Numbered from the stretch's first letter, positions 16,508 to 26,054 are shown. The stretch is 64,000 bases of DNA from Microbulbifer harenosus (GCF_005771435.1 NZ_VANI01000001.1:186001-250000), one strand, 5' to 3'. The notes: generated from the sequence alone by a model not told the origin. Numbers and translations are program-made.

Positions 16508-18274
16508 ATGCCGGCCATGATGAAACTGATAAAAAACCTGAATATCAATACGGTGGTGGCCGGCGTGCTGCTGTGCTGTGCCCTGCTGATGGCTACGCTG
16601 GTGGCCGTGCGCATGGCCACCAATCAGGTGGGTGAAGAATCCATTCACGCCCTGCACCGGGTAAATGTGAAGGTGATGCACGACGTATTCCGGGCCTACT
16701 CGGTGATGAATCAGGGAATGATCGGCCTCAATCTGGCCGCGGGCGAACTGGACGATGGTCGCAGCCTGAGCGCCAAGACGTATCTGAAAGACGTGGGTGA
16801 ATCGCTACAGCGCGCGCGCGCGGACTTCGACAAGGTGAAAGCCGTCGACCTATCCGATGACGAGGTAGAACAGTTCGCCGAGTTGTCGGAAATCTTTTCT
16901 GAAATGCTGGTGGAAGTCGACGCGCAGTATCAGCTGCTGCTGCCGGAAAAACCGGACATGGACAGCTACTACGAGCGCCGGGAAGATCTCGCGGTATTCA
17001 GTGACGACCTGAACGCGGCCCTGCTCACCATGCTCGACGGCGCAGACGTGGACAGCGCCGAGATCATGCAGAACTACCGCGATACCACCGGCTTCTATGC
17101 AAACATCGGAATTTTCGTGCTGGTGGTGATTGCACTGATTCTCTCGCTGATCTACTGGCTGCTGCGCAGCACCGTGGTGCGCCCGCTGGATGAAGCGGTG
17201 GAAAATTTGCAGAGCATCGCCAAGGCCGACCTCTCGCGCCCCATTAGCGACCACGGCCGCAATGAAATCGGAAAATTGTTCAACGCCATGCGCCAGGTGC
17301 AGAGCAGCCTCAGCGGCATCGTCACTCAGGTGCGTGCCGGCAGCAGTTCAATTTATATCGGGTCATCGGAAATCGCGCGCGGCAACGTGGATCTCTCGGC
17401 GCGCACCGAGCAGCAGGCAGCCGCGCTGGAGGAGACCGCTACCAGCATGGAAGAGCTGACCGCGACGGTCAAACAGAATGCCGACAACGCCCGCCAGGCC
17501 AGCAGCCTCGCCAATGATGCCTCCGGCACCGCCACTCGCGGCGGCGAGGTGATGCAACAGGTATCGCAGAAAATGCAGGGCATCACTGAGAGTTCGCGCA
17601 AGGTTGCGGATATCACCGGCATGATCGATTCCATCGCCTTCCAGACCAATATTCTCGCGCTCAACGCCTCTGTAGAAGCGGCGCGTGCCGGCGAACAGGG
17701 CCGCGGCTTCGCGGTGGTGGCGGGCGAGGTGCGCAATCTTGCGGGAAACAGCGCGGATGCCGCGCGCCAGATCAAGGCACTCATTGAAACTTCCGTGGCG
17801 GAAGTCGAACAGGGCGCGTCCCTGGTAACCCAGGCCGGCAATACCATGAAAGAGGTGGTGGATGCGGTGAAGCGGGTAACCGACATCATGGATGAAATTT
17901 CAGCGGCTTCCCAGGAACAGAGCAGTGGCATCGAACAGGTCAGTCGCGCGGTTAGCCAGATGGACGAATCCACGCAGCAGAACGCCGCTCTGGTGGAGCA
18001 GGCATCGGCCGCCGCGGCCTCACTGGAAGCCCAGGCGCATCGCCTTGAAGAGGCGGTGGCGATTTTCCGTCTCGCTATCGGAGGGGAAACCGATGAGGAA
18101 GAAGACGAGCGCGTGGAGCCCGCCAAAGCGGCAGTAAAACCGCAACTGGACGAGCCCAGACGCAAACCCGCCGCGCACGCTGGCGAAGCCGGTGAAACCA
18201 AACCTGTGGCCACCAGGGAAAAGGCCGAGCGCGAGCCTGTTGCCGCCGGTGACGACGAGTGGGAAGAGTTCTGA
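16508..18274 (+). CDS. methyl-accepting chemotaxis protein with CheR-docking tail
   Basis: The 588-aa receptor has TM1 at about residues 14-36, a periplasmic four-helix-type sensing region (about 37-198), TM2 at about 199-220 and a HAMP domain. A full MA hairpin follows ([22 protein letters not shown], tip [20 protein letters not shown]). The last residues, DDEWEEF, carry the W-x-x-F pentapeptide pattern that tethers CheR/CheB in Tar and Tsr (NWETF). A GAGGAG Shine-Dalgarno lies 2-3 bases before ATG 16508. The ligand cannot be told from sequence. It belongs to the cheB operon. Confidence 0.92.
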   Translation: MPAMMKLIKNLNINTVVAGVLLCCALLMATLVAVRMATNQVGEESIHALHRVNVKVMHDVFRAYSVMNQGMIGLNLAAGELDDGRSLSAKTYLKDVGESLQRARADFDKVKAVDLSDDEVEQFAELSEIFSEMLVEVDAQYQLLLPEKPDMDSYYERREDLAVFSDDLNAALLTMLDGADVDSAEIMQNYRDTTGFYANIGIFVLVVIALILSLIYWLLRSTVVRPLDEAVENLQSIAKADLSRPISDHGRNEIGKLFNAMRQVQSSLSGIVTQVRAGSSSIYIGSSEIARGNVDLSARTEQQAAALEETATSMEELTATVKQNADNARQASSLANDASGTATRGGEVMQQVSQKMQGITESSRKVADITGMIDSIAFQTNILALNASVEAARAGEQGRGFAVVAGEVRNLAGNSADAARQIKALIETSVAEVEQGASLVTQAGNTMKEVVDAVKRVTDIMDEISAASQEQSSGIEQVSRAVSQMDESTQQNAALVEQASAAAASLEAQAHRLEEAVAIFRLAIGGETDEEEDERVEPAKAAVKPQLDEPRRKPAAHAGEAGETKPVATREKAEREPVAAGDDEWEEF

Positions 18275-18298
18275 CCCTGAATCGAAAGAGAAGAAATC

Positions 18299-18685
18299 AT
18301 GGATAAAACGATGAAAATTCTGGTAGTGGATGATTTCCCTACCATGCGGCGCATCATCCGCAGCCTGCTCAAGGAGCTCGGGTTCAACAATGTCGACGAA
18401 GCCGAGGATGGCCAGGAGGGGCTGGCCAAGGTGAATAGCGGCGGCTTCGAGTTTGTGGTGTCCGACTGGAATATGCCGAACCTGAATGGCCTGGATATGC
18501 TCAAGCAGATTCGCGCAAACGCGGCGACCAGCGCACTACCGGTTCTTATGGTGACCGCCGAAGCCAAAAAGGAAAACATCGTCGCCGCGGCACAGGCGGG
18601 CGCCAACGGCTACATCGTCAAGCCGTTTACCGCCGCAACGCTGGAAGAAAAACTGAACAAAATATTCGAGAAGTTGGGGAAATGA
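18299..18685 (+). CDS. cheY: chemotaxis response regulator CheY
   Basis: This 128-aa stand-alone receiver has the acidic pair DD at 11-12, phospho-acceptor Asp56 ([17 protein letters not shown]), Thr/Ser and aromatic switch positions ([12 protein letters not shown]) and the invariant Lys in [15 protein letters not shown]. It closely follows enterobacterial CheY. Phosphorylated CheY binds FliM and changes the direction of motor rotation. It has a GAAAGAGAAG leader and sits just before cheZ. Confidence 0.96.
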   Translation: MDKTMKILVVDDFPTMRRIIRSLLKELGFNNVDEAEDGQEGLAKVNSGGFEFVVSDWNMPNLNGLDMLKQIRANAATSALPVLMVTAEAKKENIVAAAQAGANGYIVKPFTAATLEEKLNKIFEKLGK

Positions 18686-18722
18686 GGTTTTTCGCTCCCG
18701 CCTTCACCCGTGAGGGAAAGTG

Positions 18723-19415
18723 ATGATTGACAAAGAAATGCCGCCAGCGGTTTTCGATAATTTCCAGAGTGATGAGCTGGTCATGCGCATTGGGCATCTG
18801 ACCAGAATGCTGCGCGACAGTATGCGCGAGCTGGGGCTCGACAAGGAAGTGGAAAAGGCGGCAAAGGCCATTCCCGACGCGCGCGCGCGCCTGAACTATG
18901 TCGCCTCCATGACCGAGCAGGCGGCGGAGCGCGCGCTCAATTCCGTGGATCGTGCGCAGCCGATCCAGAACGAAATCGAGACCCGCGCCGAAGCGCTCGA
19001 TCAACAGTGGCAGGCCTGGTTTGAAAAACCCGTGGAACTGGCCGATGCCCGCGAGCTGGTGCGCGAAACCCGCGAATATCTGGCCGCGGTACCGAAAATG
19101 GCCCGCGAGACCAGCAAGGAATTACTCGAAATCCTGATGGCCCAGGATTTTCAGGATCTGACTGGCCAGGTCATCAAAAAAATGATGGAAGTGATCCAGG
19201 AGGTGGAGCGGCAACTGTTGCAGGTACTGCTGGAAAGCGTGCCCGAAGGCGAAGACCGCGAGGCGTTCAAGCGCCGCCTGGAGGATGGTGCGGGCAGCGA
19301 TGGCCGCCGCCGCGACGACTCGCTCATCAACGGTCCGCAGATCGACACGTCGCGCAACGATGTGGTCAGCAGCCAGGATCAGGTGGACGACCTGTTGGCA
19401 GAACTCGGCTTCTGA
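18723..19415 (+). CDS. cheZ: CheY-P phosphatase CheZ
   Basis: At 231 aa this is CheZ: a long four-helix bundle with the catalytic segment [17 protein letters not shown] (Asp145 and Gln149 correspond to E. coli D143/Q147) and a C-terminal amphipathic helix [13 protein letters not shown] that binds CheY. It removes phosphate from CheY-P. ATG 18723 is the first codon. A GC-rich hairpin (CCCCCGC/GCGGGGG, 19429-19447) follows the stop without a clear T-run. Confidence 0.95.
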   Translation: MIDKEMPPAVFDNFQSDELVMRIGHLTRMLRDSMRELGLDKEVEKAAKAIPDARARLNYVASMTEQAAERALNSVDRAQPIQNEIETRAEALDQQWQAWFEKPVELADARELVRETREYLAAVPKMARETSKELLEILMAQDFQDLTGQVIKKMMEVIQEVERQLLQVLLESVPEGEDREAFKRRLEDGAGSDGRRRDDSLINGPQIDTSRNDVVSSQDQVDDLLAELGF

Positions 19416-19547
19416 TTTCCGTGCAGGCTTGCCCCCGCCCCTGCGGGGGTAGGCTGATTAGCGCCTGCAAACCCCGCTTATTCCCCGCTTAGGCGCCCCC
19501 TGCTGTGGCCGACAATGGCCGGCACCCCAGCAGCAGCGGACGCCCAC

Positions 19548-20684
19548 ATGGCCGACGACAGCCAGGATCAGGACAAGACAGAAGCGGCCACCCCCCGGCG
19601 CCTGGAAAAGGCGCGCGAAGAGGGGCAGGTGGTGCGCTCGCGCGAACTCGCCACCGTCATGCTGCTCGGCGCCGGGCTCGCGGGTTTGTGGGCGCTCGGG
19701 CCCGCGCTGTTTACCCGTATGGGGCTGGTCATGGAACAGTCCCTGATGTTCGACCGCCAGCGCGTGTTCGATCCCTCTGCAATGCTGAGCAGTGCCGCGG
19801 GGATCGGCGCGCACAGCCTGTTTTCGCTGTTGCCGTTATTCGCCCTGCTGGCGGCCGTTGCGCTGATTGCGCCCAATGTCCTCGGCGGTCTGCTGATTTC
19901 CGCCAAATCCCTCAAGCCGCAGTTTTCCAGGCTCAATCCCATCAAAGGTCTCAAACGACAATTTTCCGCGCAGGCGCTGGCGGAGCTCGCCAAGGCCATC
20001 GCCAAATCCCTGCTGGTGGGAACCGTGCTGGCCGTATTTCTGCACAGCAAACGCGGAGAATTTCTTGCGCTGATGGATCTCGGCAGCGAGCGCGCGATGG
20101 CCTCCGCACTGCGGCTCGCGGCCCAGGCCTGTGGCCTGATGGCGTTTTCCCTCATTTTGGTGGTGGCAATCGACGCGCCCTATCAGCTGTGGAGCCACGC
20201 AAAAAAACTGCGTATGAGCAAAGACGAGGTGCGCCGCGAATTCAAGGAGAGCGAGGGTGATCCGCAGCTCAAGGCGCGCATCCGTCAACAGCAACAGGCG
20301 ATGGCGCGCAACCGTATGATGAGCCGCGTTCCCGATGCCGACGTGATTATTACCAACCCCACCCATTACGCGGTGGCGCTGCGCTATGACGAAAGCCAAA
20401 TGGGCGCGCCGCGGGTAGTCGCCAAGGGGGTTGAGGCGGTGGCCGCGCGCATTCGCGCCGTGGGTGAGGAGCATCGTATCCCGCGTCTTGAAGCGCCGCC
20501 GCTGGCGCGCGCGTTGTACCGCCATGTGGATCTGGAGCGCGAAATCCCCGCCGGGCTGTACAGTGCGGTGGCGGAGGTTCTGGCGTGGGCCATGCAGTTG
20601 CGGCGCGCGAATGAAGCCGGCGGTATACCGCCGGTCACACCACAGCAAATAACCATCCCTGCAGAACTGGAGGTCAATCCGTGA
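19548..20684 (+). CDS. flhB: flagellar export apparatus protein FlhB
   Basis: From ATG 19548 the 378-aa protein starts MADDSQDQDKTEAATPRRLE, the conserved FlhB opening. Four hydrophobic segments and the cytoplasmic switch domain with the autocleavage site NPTH (residues 270-273 in IITNPTHYAVALRY) follow. FlhB sets export specificity, changing from rod/hook to filament substrates when FliK measures hook length. The longer frame from 19515 adds only low-complexity residues. Its last codons overlap flhA (GTGA). Confidence 0.94.
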   Translation: MADDSQDQDKTEAATPRRLEKAREEGQVVRSRELATVMLLGAGLAGLWALGPALFTRMGLVMEQSLMFDRQRVFDPSAMLSSAAGIGAHSLFSLLPLFALLAAVALIAPNVLGGLLISAKSLKPQFSRLNPIKGLKRQFSAQALAELAKAIAKSLLVGTVLAVFLHSKRGEFLALMDLGSERAMASALRLAAQACGLMAFSLILVVAIDAPYQLWSHAKKLRMSKDEVRREFKESEGDPQLKARIRQQQQAMARNRMMSRVPDADVIITNPTHYAVALRYDESQMGAPRVVAKGVEAVAARIRAVGEEHRIPRLEAPPLARALYRHVDLEREIPAGLYSAVAEVLAWAMQLRRANEAGGIPPVTPQQITIPAELEVNP

Positions 20685-22780
20685 AGTTCGTTAACCAGTA
20701 TTTTGGCGGCGGACTGAGTCTGCCCGCCGGACGGGTCCTCGCAGGTCCGGTGCTGATCATGCTGATCATGTCGATGTTGATCCTGCCACTGCCGCCGTTT
20801 GCGTTGGATCTGTTTTTTACCTTCAACATCGCGCTTTCTCTGATGGTGCTGCTGGTCAGCATGTTTACCCTGCGAGCGCTGGACTTCGCCGCATTTCCGG
20901 CGGTATTGCTGTTTACCACGCTGCTGCGACTGGCGTTGAACGTGGCTTCTACCCGTGTGGTGTTGATGGAGGGACACAACGGCGGCGCCGCGGCAGGCAA
21001 AGTGATCGAGGCCTTCGGACAGTTCCTGGTGGGGGGCAACTTTGCCGTGGGGCTGGTGGTATTCCTGATTCTGGTGGTGATCAACTTTATGGTGATTACC
21101 AAGGGGGCCGGGCGCATCGCTGAAGTGGGCGCCCGCTTTATGCTGGACGCCATGCCCGGGAAGCAGATGGCCATCGACGCGGACCTGAATGCCGGCCTGA
21201 TCGGCGAAGAAGAGGCGCGCAAACGACGCAGCGAGGTGGCGCAGGAGGCGGACTTTTACGGTTCCATGGACGGCGCAAGCAAATTCGTGCGCGGCGATGC
21301 GGTGGCCGGCCTGGTCATCATGGCGGTGAACGTCATCGGCGGGCTGCTGATCGGCACCATGCAACACGGGCTTTCGTTTGGCGAGGCGGCACACACCTAT
21401 ACCCTGCTCACCATCGGCGATGGCCTGGTCGCGCAGATTCCCGCACTGGTTATTTCCACCGCCGCCGGTGTCACCGTCTCTCGGGTCAATACCGACCAGG
21501 ACGTGGGCCAGCAGATGATCGAGCAGCTGCTCACCAATCCGCGGGTGTTATATCTGGCGGCCGGTGTCATGGGGTTACTCGGACTGGTGCCGGGTATGCC
21601 GAACCTGGTGTTCCTGATGTTCACCGCTATTTTGGCGGGTGCCGCCTGGTGGATGGGACGGCGCCGCGACGATCAGATGGTGCGCGAGCAACTCGAGACC
21701 GATACACCCGCCTACCGCGAAGTCCCCGAAGCCAGCTGGGACGATGTGGAACTCATCGACACGCTTGGATTGGAAGTGGGGCACCGGCTGATTCCACTGG
21801 TAGATCAGCGCCAGCAGGGCGAGTTGCTGGCGCGGATCAAGAGTGTGCGCAAAAAATTTGCCAAGGACATCGGGTTCCTGCCGCCGGTGGTGCATATCCG
21901 AGATGACCTGGAGCTTGCACCCAATACCTACGTGATCAGCCTCAAGGGTGCGGAAGTGGGGCGCGGCGAAGCCTTCCCCGGAAAATGGCTCGCAATCAAT
22001 CCGGGACAGGTGAGTGGAGAGCTGAAAGGGGTGGTCACCGAAGAGCCCGCATTCGGGTTGCCCGCAGTGTGGATTGAAAAAGAACAGCGCGAGCAGGCGC
22101 AAGTGTACGGCTTTACCGTTGTCGATGCGGGTACGGTGGTGGCGACACATTTCAACCACCTGCTGCACCGGCACTGCGCCGAGATGCTCGGCCGCCAGGA
22201 GGTGCAGCAACTGCTGGACAAGCTTTCTGGAGACAACAAAAGCCTGGTGGAAGAGGTAGTGCCGAAAACGGTATCGCTCACAACCTTCCAGCGCATTCTG
22301 CAAAACCTGCTCGATGAGGAAGTTCCCATCCGGGATTTGCGCACCATCCTTGACACGCTGGCAGATCAGAGCGACCAGGGAGAGCGCATGGGCGACGTGC
22401 ACGAGCTGACCGCGCGGGTGCGGCTCGCACTGGGGCGTGTACTCGTGCACCAGTGGTTCCCCGGCAACAGCGAGCTGCGGGTGATCGGGCTGAACAGCCA
22501 GCTGGAACAGGTGCTGACACAGGCGCTCGAAAGCGGCGGGGCTCTGGAGCCGGGGCTGGCGGATACCCTGATGGCACAGGCGGCGGCGGCACTTGAGCGC
22601 CATGAAACCGCTGGCGATCCACCCGTGCTGGTGGTGCGCCACAATCTGCGTCCGCTGCTGGCGCATTTTCTGCGCCGCCGTCTGCGTCAGCTGACGGTGC
22701 TGTCGCAGGCGGAAATTCCCGATGATCGCACGATGAAAATGACCAACCTCATCGGTGATCGCCTGGGGGCGACGGGTTGA
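20681..22780 (+). CDS. flhA: flagellar export gate protein FlhA
   Basis: The 699-aa protein of the FHIPEP family has about eight TM helices in the first 330 residues (LFFTFNIALSLMVLLVSMFT, FPAVLLFTTLLRLALNVAST, family signature around RIAEVGARFMLDAMPGKQMA) and a large cytoplasmic domain forming the export nonamer. The cytoplasmic part is intact to residue 699. It translates from GTG overlapping flhB. A GC stem (GGGGC/GCCCC) plus T-run follows. Confidence 0.95.
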   Translation: MKFVNQYFGGGLSLPAGRVLAGPVLIMLIMSMLILPLPPFALDLFFTFNIALSLMVLLVSMFTLRALDFAAFPAVLLFTTLLRLALNVASTRVVLMEGHNGGAAAGKVIEAFGQFLVGGNFAVGLVVFLILVVINFMVITKGAGRIAEVGARFMLDAMPGKQMAIDADLNAGLIGEEEARKRRSEVAQEADFYGSMDGASKFVRGDAVAGLVIMAVNVIGGLLIGTMQHGLSFGEAAHTYTLLTIGDGLVAQIPALVISTAAGVTVSRVNTDQDVGQQMIEQLLTNPRVLYLAAGVMGLLGLVPGMPNLVFLMFTAILAGAAWWMGRRRDDQMVREQLETDTPAYREVPEASWDDVELIDTLGLEVGHRLIPLVDQRQQGELLARIKSVRKKFAKDIGFLPPVVHIRDDLELAPNTYVISLKGAEVGRGEAFPGKWLAINPGQVSGELKGVVTEEPAFGLPAVWIEKEQREQAQVYGFTVVDAGTVVATHFNHLLHRHCAEMLGRQEVQQLLDKLSGDNKSLVEEVVPKTVSLTTFQRILQNLLDEEVPIRDLRTILDTLADQSDQGERMGDVHELTARVRLALGRVLVHQWFPGNSELRVIGLNSQLEQVLTQALESGGALEPGLADTLMAQAAAALERHETAGDPPVLVVRHNLRPLLAHFLRRRLRQLTVLSQAEIPDDRTMKMTNLIGDRLGATG

Positions 22781-22796
22781 GCCCCGCGGTTTTTTT
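22766..22796 (+). terminator. probable terminator after flhA
   Basis: GGGGC (22766-22770) pairs with GCCCC (22781-22785) around a 10-base loop, followed four bases later by seven T. It overlaps the flhA stop. The stem is short. Confidence 0.5.
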
Positions 22797-23005
22797 CTGC
22801 GCGTTTTTTCCGGACACCCTTGTTCTCACGACGGCTAACGGCGGAAATGACGCACAGAAGTTTGCCTATTTCCCGCATACAAAATATTTGCTCGGCAAAT
22901 AATAGCTCTGGTAATGGCAGAACCACGTCATCGCCCGATGACAACGGACTTCTTCCGTGGCTCCCACAAGAAAAATGGTTTCACAGGGACGAAACGGGGT
23001 AATCA

Positions 23006-23707
23006 ATGTATACAGCTCAGGGCACCATCAATCGCGATGTTCTTCTGGAGGAACATCTTCCGGCGGTGCGACGCCAGGCGTTGTCACTGCAGGTCCGGCT
23101 GCCTTCCGGTGTCGATCTCGATGATCTCATCCAGGCCGGCACCCTGGGATTGCTGGACGCGCTGCGGCGATTCGATCCCAACGCCGGTGCAACCTTTTCT
23201 ACGTTCGCCAATCAGCGCATTCGCGGAGCGATGATCGACGAGTTGCGAACCCGCGACTGGGTGCCGCGCAGCGTGCGCCGCAGTGCCCGCTTGTTGGAGG
23301 AAACCCTGCGGCGGCTCGAGCAGCAGCTTGGGCGCCCGGCGGAGGAGCGGGAAATTGCTGTGCAGATGGGGATCTCCCTCGCTGAGTATCACCAGCTTCT
23401 GCACGACACCAACAACGGCAATTTACTGCCGTTTGAGGAAATCGTCGCCGAAACCGGTGAACCGGAGGCTGGCGCAAATGCACCGCCTTCTCCATTTGCC
23501 GCCCTGCTCGATCAGGAGCAGCGCGCGAATCTGGTAGAGGCCATTGAAATGCTGCCAGAGCGGGAAAAGCTGGTGATGGCACTCTACTACCAGGAAGAAT
23601 TGAATCTGAAGGAGATCGGGGCGGTATTGGGCGTTACCGAATCCCGCGTAAGCCAGCTGCACAGCCAGGCGGTCAAGCGACTGCGCGCCCGGCTGCTCGA
23701 CAGGTAA
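23006..23707 (+). CDS. fliA: flagellar sigma factor sigma-28 (FliA)
   Basis: The 233-aa sigma factor has region 2 (VDLDDLIQAGTLGLLDALRR, FSTFANQRIRGAMIDELRTR, DWVPRSVRR), region 3 (LGRPAEEREIAVQMGISLAE) and region 4 (LPEREKLVMALYYQEELNLK, ILGVTESRVSQLHSQAVKRL). It directs polymerase to the T[A/C]AAG-N11-GCCGA promoters seen at several places in this window and is held by FlgM. The 225-base upstream gap holds an ATTTGC/GCAAAT inverted repeat (22890s), possibly a regulator site. A strong terminator follows. Confidence 0.96.
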   Translation: MYTAQGTINRDVLLEEHLPAVRRQALSLQVRLPSGVDLDDLIQAGTLGLLDALRRFDPNAGATFSTFANQRIRGAMIDELRTRDWVPRSVRRSARLLEETLRRLEQQLGRPAEEREIAVQMGISLAEYHQLLHDTNNGNLLPFEEIVAETGEPEAGANAPPSPFAALLDQEQRANLVEAIEMLPEREKLVMALYYQEELNLKEIGAVLGVTESRVSQLHSQAVKRLRARLLDR

Positions 23708-23727
23708 ACGCACGCACAGCTTTCCGG

Positions 23728-23759
23728 AAAAGCGGCGGTACCGAGTTACCGCCGCTTTT
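23728..23759. terminator. bidirectional terminator between fliA and the TonB-domain gene
   Basis: A 13-bp perfect stem, AAAAGCGGCGGTA (23728-23740) with TACCGCCGCTTTT (23747-23759), and a six-base loop. It sits between convergent genes. Confidence 0.9.
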
Positions 23760-23761
23760 TG

Positions 23762-24148
23762 TCAGCCGGACATTTTGAAATTGATGGGGACGGTGAAAAA
23801 GTAAGTGTCTGTTCCGAGTTCGTCGGGGATGCCCGGGTAAGGGTTGGCCCGCTCCACACTGCGCAGGGCTTCGCGGTTAAGGCTGGAGTAGTTGGATTCT
23901 TTGACCACCTGGATCTCCTGAACCTCACCTTTTTTGTTGATGCTGATTTTCAGCAACACTTCACCTTCCCAGCCCTTTTCCTGGGCCCGTCTCGGGTAGC
24001 TGATATTTTTCAGGGTGTGGCGAGTGAGGTCTGTTTCATACTTCTGCGATACATTCTGCTGTTTCACGCCGTTCAGGCGCGGCATCGCGTCCACGGAAAT
24101 GGCGGCCGCCAATAGCGGCAGCGCCAGCGCGAAGTGTTTGATTTTCAT
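23762..24148 (-). CDS. periplasmic TonB C-terminal-domain protein in the flagellar locus
   Basis: The 128-aa product has a signal peptide (MKIKHFALALPLLAAAISVD, cleavage near DA-MP) and then little more than a TonB_C domain: ISYPRRAQEKGWEGEVLLKI, GEVQEIQVVKESNYSSLNRE, YFFTVPINFKM. It lacks the membrane anchor and proline-rich spacer of true TonB, so it cannot transduce energy by itself. A sigma-28 promoter lies 77 bases upstream on the same strand, placing it in the motility regulon. A role in envelope passage or structure of the flagellum is possible. I know no precedent for it. Confidence 0.85.
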   Translation of the reverse strand: MKIKHFALALPLLAAAISVDAMPRLNGVKQQNVSQKYETDLTRHTLKNISYPRRAQEKGWEGEVLLKISINKKGEVQEIQVVKESNYSSLNREALRSVERANPYPGIPDELGTDTYFFTVPINFKMSG

Positions 24149-24224
24149 GGTCGATTCCCGGTTAGTTGAATTCCAGTTCTGCCTTTGGGGTTGGCCAGCG
24201 GGGATTGTTCACCCGCTACAGGAA

Positions 24225-24251
24225 TTATCGGCAGCACACCGGGGGGCTTTA
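24225..24251 (-). promoter_or_regulatory. sigma-28 (FliA) promoter of the TonB-domain gene
   Basis: On the minus strand: TAAAGCCC, 11 bases, GCCGATAA, with a perfect -10 octamer. Its -35 overlaps one arm of the adjacent 15-bp hairpin. The gene start is 77 bases downstream. Confidence 0.8.
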
Positions 24252-24280
24252 ACAGGCTGTTGAAAAACAGCCTGTTAAAG
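24247..24280. repeat. 15-bp perfect hairpin, GAAA loop
   Basis: CTTTAACAGGCTGTT and AACAGCCTGTTAAAG flank GAAA. It lies between the EAL/HDOD gene stop and the TonB-domain promoter and can end the minus-strand flgM operon. A degenerate relative (GGCTGTTGAAGATCAGC) follows fliE at 48440, so it is probably a dispersed repeat family. Confidence 0.75.
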
Positions 24281-24303
24281 CGGCGCCAAAGATGGCGCGG
24301 TCG

Positions 24304-25548
24304 TTATTCTTCGCCGGAAATAACCTGCATAGCCTGGCGTGCCCAGGCCACACTGTGGCGGTACGCGGTTTCGTAGACCGGCTGGCTGCCGATCAGCTTC
24401 AGTTCGGAGAAGCGGCCCGATTCATACAGTTCCACTTCCGCCAGTATTGCGCCGAGATTGCCATCGCGGTGCAGCAGGGCATTTTTGACCTGCTGGTTGA
24501 GCGGTACCTGCTGCATCAGCTCGGGCATGGAAATATCCATCATGGCGTCCAGCAGTGAGAGCAGGCCAACAATAAAGTTGTCGCTGGCGCTGCCATTGCC
24601 ACTGACCTCTGCCAGAACTTCGCACATGCGCCCGCGCACCAGCATCTTCCGCGTCAGCTCCTGCGGCTTTCCGCGCTCGCCCTCAATAAGAAACAGGCTG
24701 GCCCAGCGCTGGATTTCCTTCATGCCCAAGAGGCCGATGGCATGGGAGATGGAATTTACTTCACGGTGCAGGCTTACTGCGGCGGAGTTCACCAGTTTGA
24801 GAATACGGTAAGTGAGGCGCGCGTCGCGCAAGGCAATTTCTTCCAGCCTCAGCGGGGACGCGGCGGGATTTTGCAGTTCGCTCAGAAGCTCCAGCAACAG
24901 TACCTTATTGCCGCTGATTTTCTTACCCTTGATGGGTTCGGGCGTGCTGAGAAAATCACCCTGGTAATAGGTGAACCCCATATCCATGCAGGCGGCAAAG
25001 CGCTCTTTGTTTTCGAGGTTGTCGGCCAGTGTTTCCACTCCGTGCGCGCGCAACCTGGCTACGGCTTTCTGCAGCTGCTCCTGGCTCATGGTGCTGGTAT
25101 CGAGCTTGACGATATGCACCACATCCAGCATGGCATCGAGTTCGCTGTCATCGGGATCGTAGCTGGAAAGCGCAATCCGGTAGCCGCGCTTCGCCATGTC
25201 GCGCAGCCGTTCCACCCGCTCGGATGTCAGCAGCACATCCTCGCCGACTTCCAGAATATAGTGTTGCTGCGGCAGGTCTGGCAGCACCGGGGCGAAAATG
25301 ACATCGTCGGTAATTTTCAGAAAACCAGGCACGCTTCTGGTTTGGCCGCGCTGGTACACCTGGTTGTAATTGCCGAGGATGATCGGGCTGCTGGCCTCAA
25401 TCTGCTTCAGGGTTGCGCCCTTGTTGGCGCTTTCACCCTGTAGCAGGAGCTCAAAGGCTGCCACGTCCTGGCTGCGGGTGTAGACCGGCCGGCAGGCCAG
25501 CAATACGTCCAGGGGGTCGTCGTTGAGGAATTGGGCAAGTGGTGTCAC
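24304..25548 (-). CDS. EAL/HDOD (YuxH-type) signalling protein
   Basis: The 414-aa product joins a degenerate EAL domain (residues about 10-200) to an HDOD domain (about 205-400: LLSELQNPAASPLRLEEIAL, ILKLVNSAAVSLHREVNSIS, LLGMKEIQRWASLFLIE). EAL is written ELL. The usual catalytic AEGVE reads ADNLE, and the Mg-binding DDFG-type motif is absent, so c-di-GMP hydrolysis is unlikely. GTG 25548 has an ideal AAGGAG Shine-Dalgarno at a good distance; the longer frame upstream overlaps flgN. It follows flgN directly and probably adjusts motility or lifestyle through protein contacts. Confidence 0.9.
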   Translation of the reverse strand: MTPLAQFLNDDPLDVLLACRPVYTRSQDVAAFELLLQGESANKGATLKQIEASSPIILGNYNQVYQRGQTRSVPGFLKITDDVIFAPVLPDLPQQHYILEVGEDVLLTSERVERLRDMAKRGYRIALSSYDPDDSELDAMLDVVHIVKLDTSTMSQEQLQKAVARLRAHGVETLADNLENKERFAACMDMGFTYYQGDFLSTPEPIKGKKISGNKVLLLELLSELQNPAASPLRLEEIALRDARLTYRILKLVNSAAVSLHREVNSISHAIGLLGMKEIQRWASLFLIEGERGKPQELTRKMLVRGRMCEVLAEVSGNGSASDNFIVGLLSLLDAMMDISMPELMQQVPLNQQVKNALLHRDGNLGAILAEVELYESGRFSELKLIGSQPVYETAYRHSVAWARQAMQVISGEE

Positions 25549-25604
25549 GGGGACTCCTTGATGACATGGGAAACGGCGGCGGGCCATGCACACGCTGCCA
25601 GAAT

Positions 25605-26054
25605 TCAGGCGCGGGAGCTGACCTTGCCTGTGCGATTGCGGGCGCGGCCGTCGGGGCCGTAGAGCGCCTTGCCGGCGGCCTCCTGCAGCGTGTTCAACAG
25701 CCGCTGGTTGCTCTCGCTGCGGATGCCGATCATGACGCCATTGGTGCGATTCAGCTCCGCGGCCTCGCGAGCGAGCGCGGTCAGCTGCTGCCATTGGTCG
25801 AGACAGGCTGCATCCCGCGCGGCCTGCTCGTCGCCATCGCGGTCATCGCGGTAGCCGAGACGCTGCAGGGTTTGTCGCCGCTGCTGTTCAAAGAAATTGA
25901 TTTCTTCCAGGCTGCGCTGCTTGGTGTGTGCGATGTCGGTGAGGCGGGCACCGTTAATCTCGCCCTCGCCGAGCAGCTGCCGCTCCTGCCGGAGAAGCTC
26001 CGTCAGGCTCGCGATCCGGCGCTGGTGATGCTGGAGAAATTGCGCGAGGCTCAT
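25605..26054 (-). CDS. flgN: flagellar chaperone FlgN
   Basis: The 149-aa helical protein has the FlgN pattern: a leucine-rich N-terminal coiled coil (LTELLRQERQLLGEGEINGA), AREAAELNRTNGVMIGIRSE and the terminal LYGPDGRARNRTGK. FlgN escorts FlgK and FlgL to the export gate. It overlaps the flgM stop by 4 bases and sits before the EAL/HDOD gene. Confidence 0.9.
   Translation of the reverse strand: MSLAQFLQHHQRRIASLTELLRQERQLLGEGEINGARLTDIAHTKQRSLEEINFFEQQRRQTLQRLGYRDDRDGDEQAARDAACLDQWQQLTALAREAAELNRTNGVMIGIRSESNQRLLNTLQEAAGKALYGPDGRARNRTGKVSSRA

Noticed and set aside
17353-18606. 417-codon minus-strand frame opposite the receptor and cheY
   Set aside because: Same reason: a Ser/Ala-rich shadow of a coiled-coil gene without a plausible start or context.
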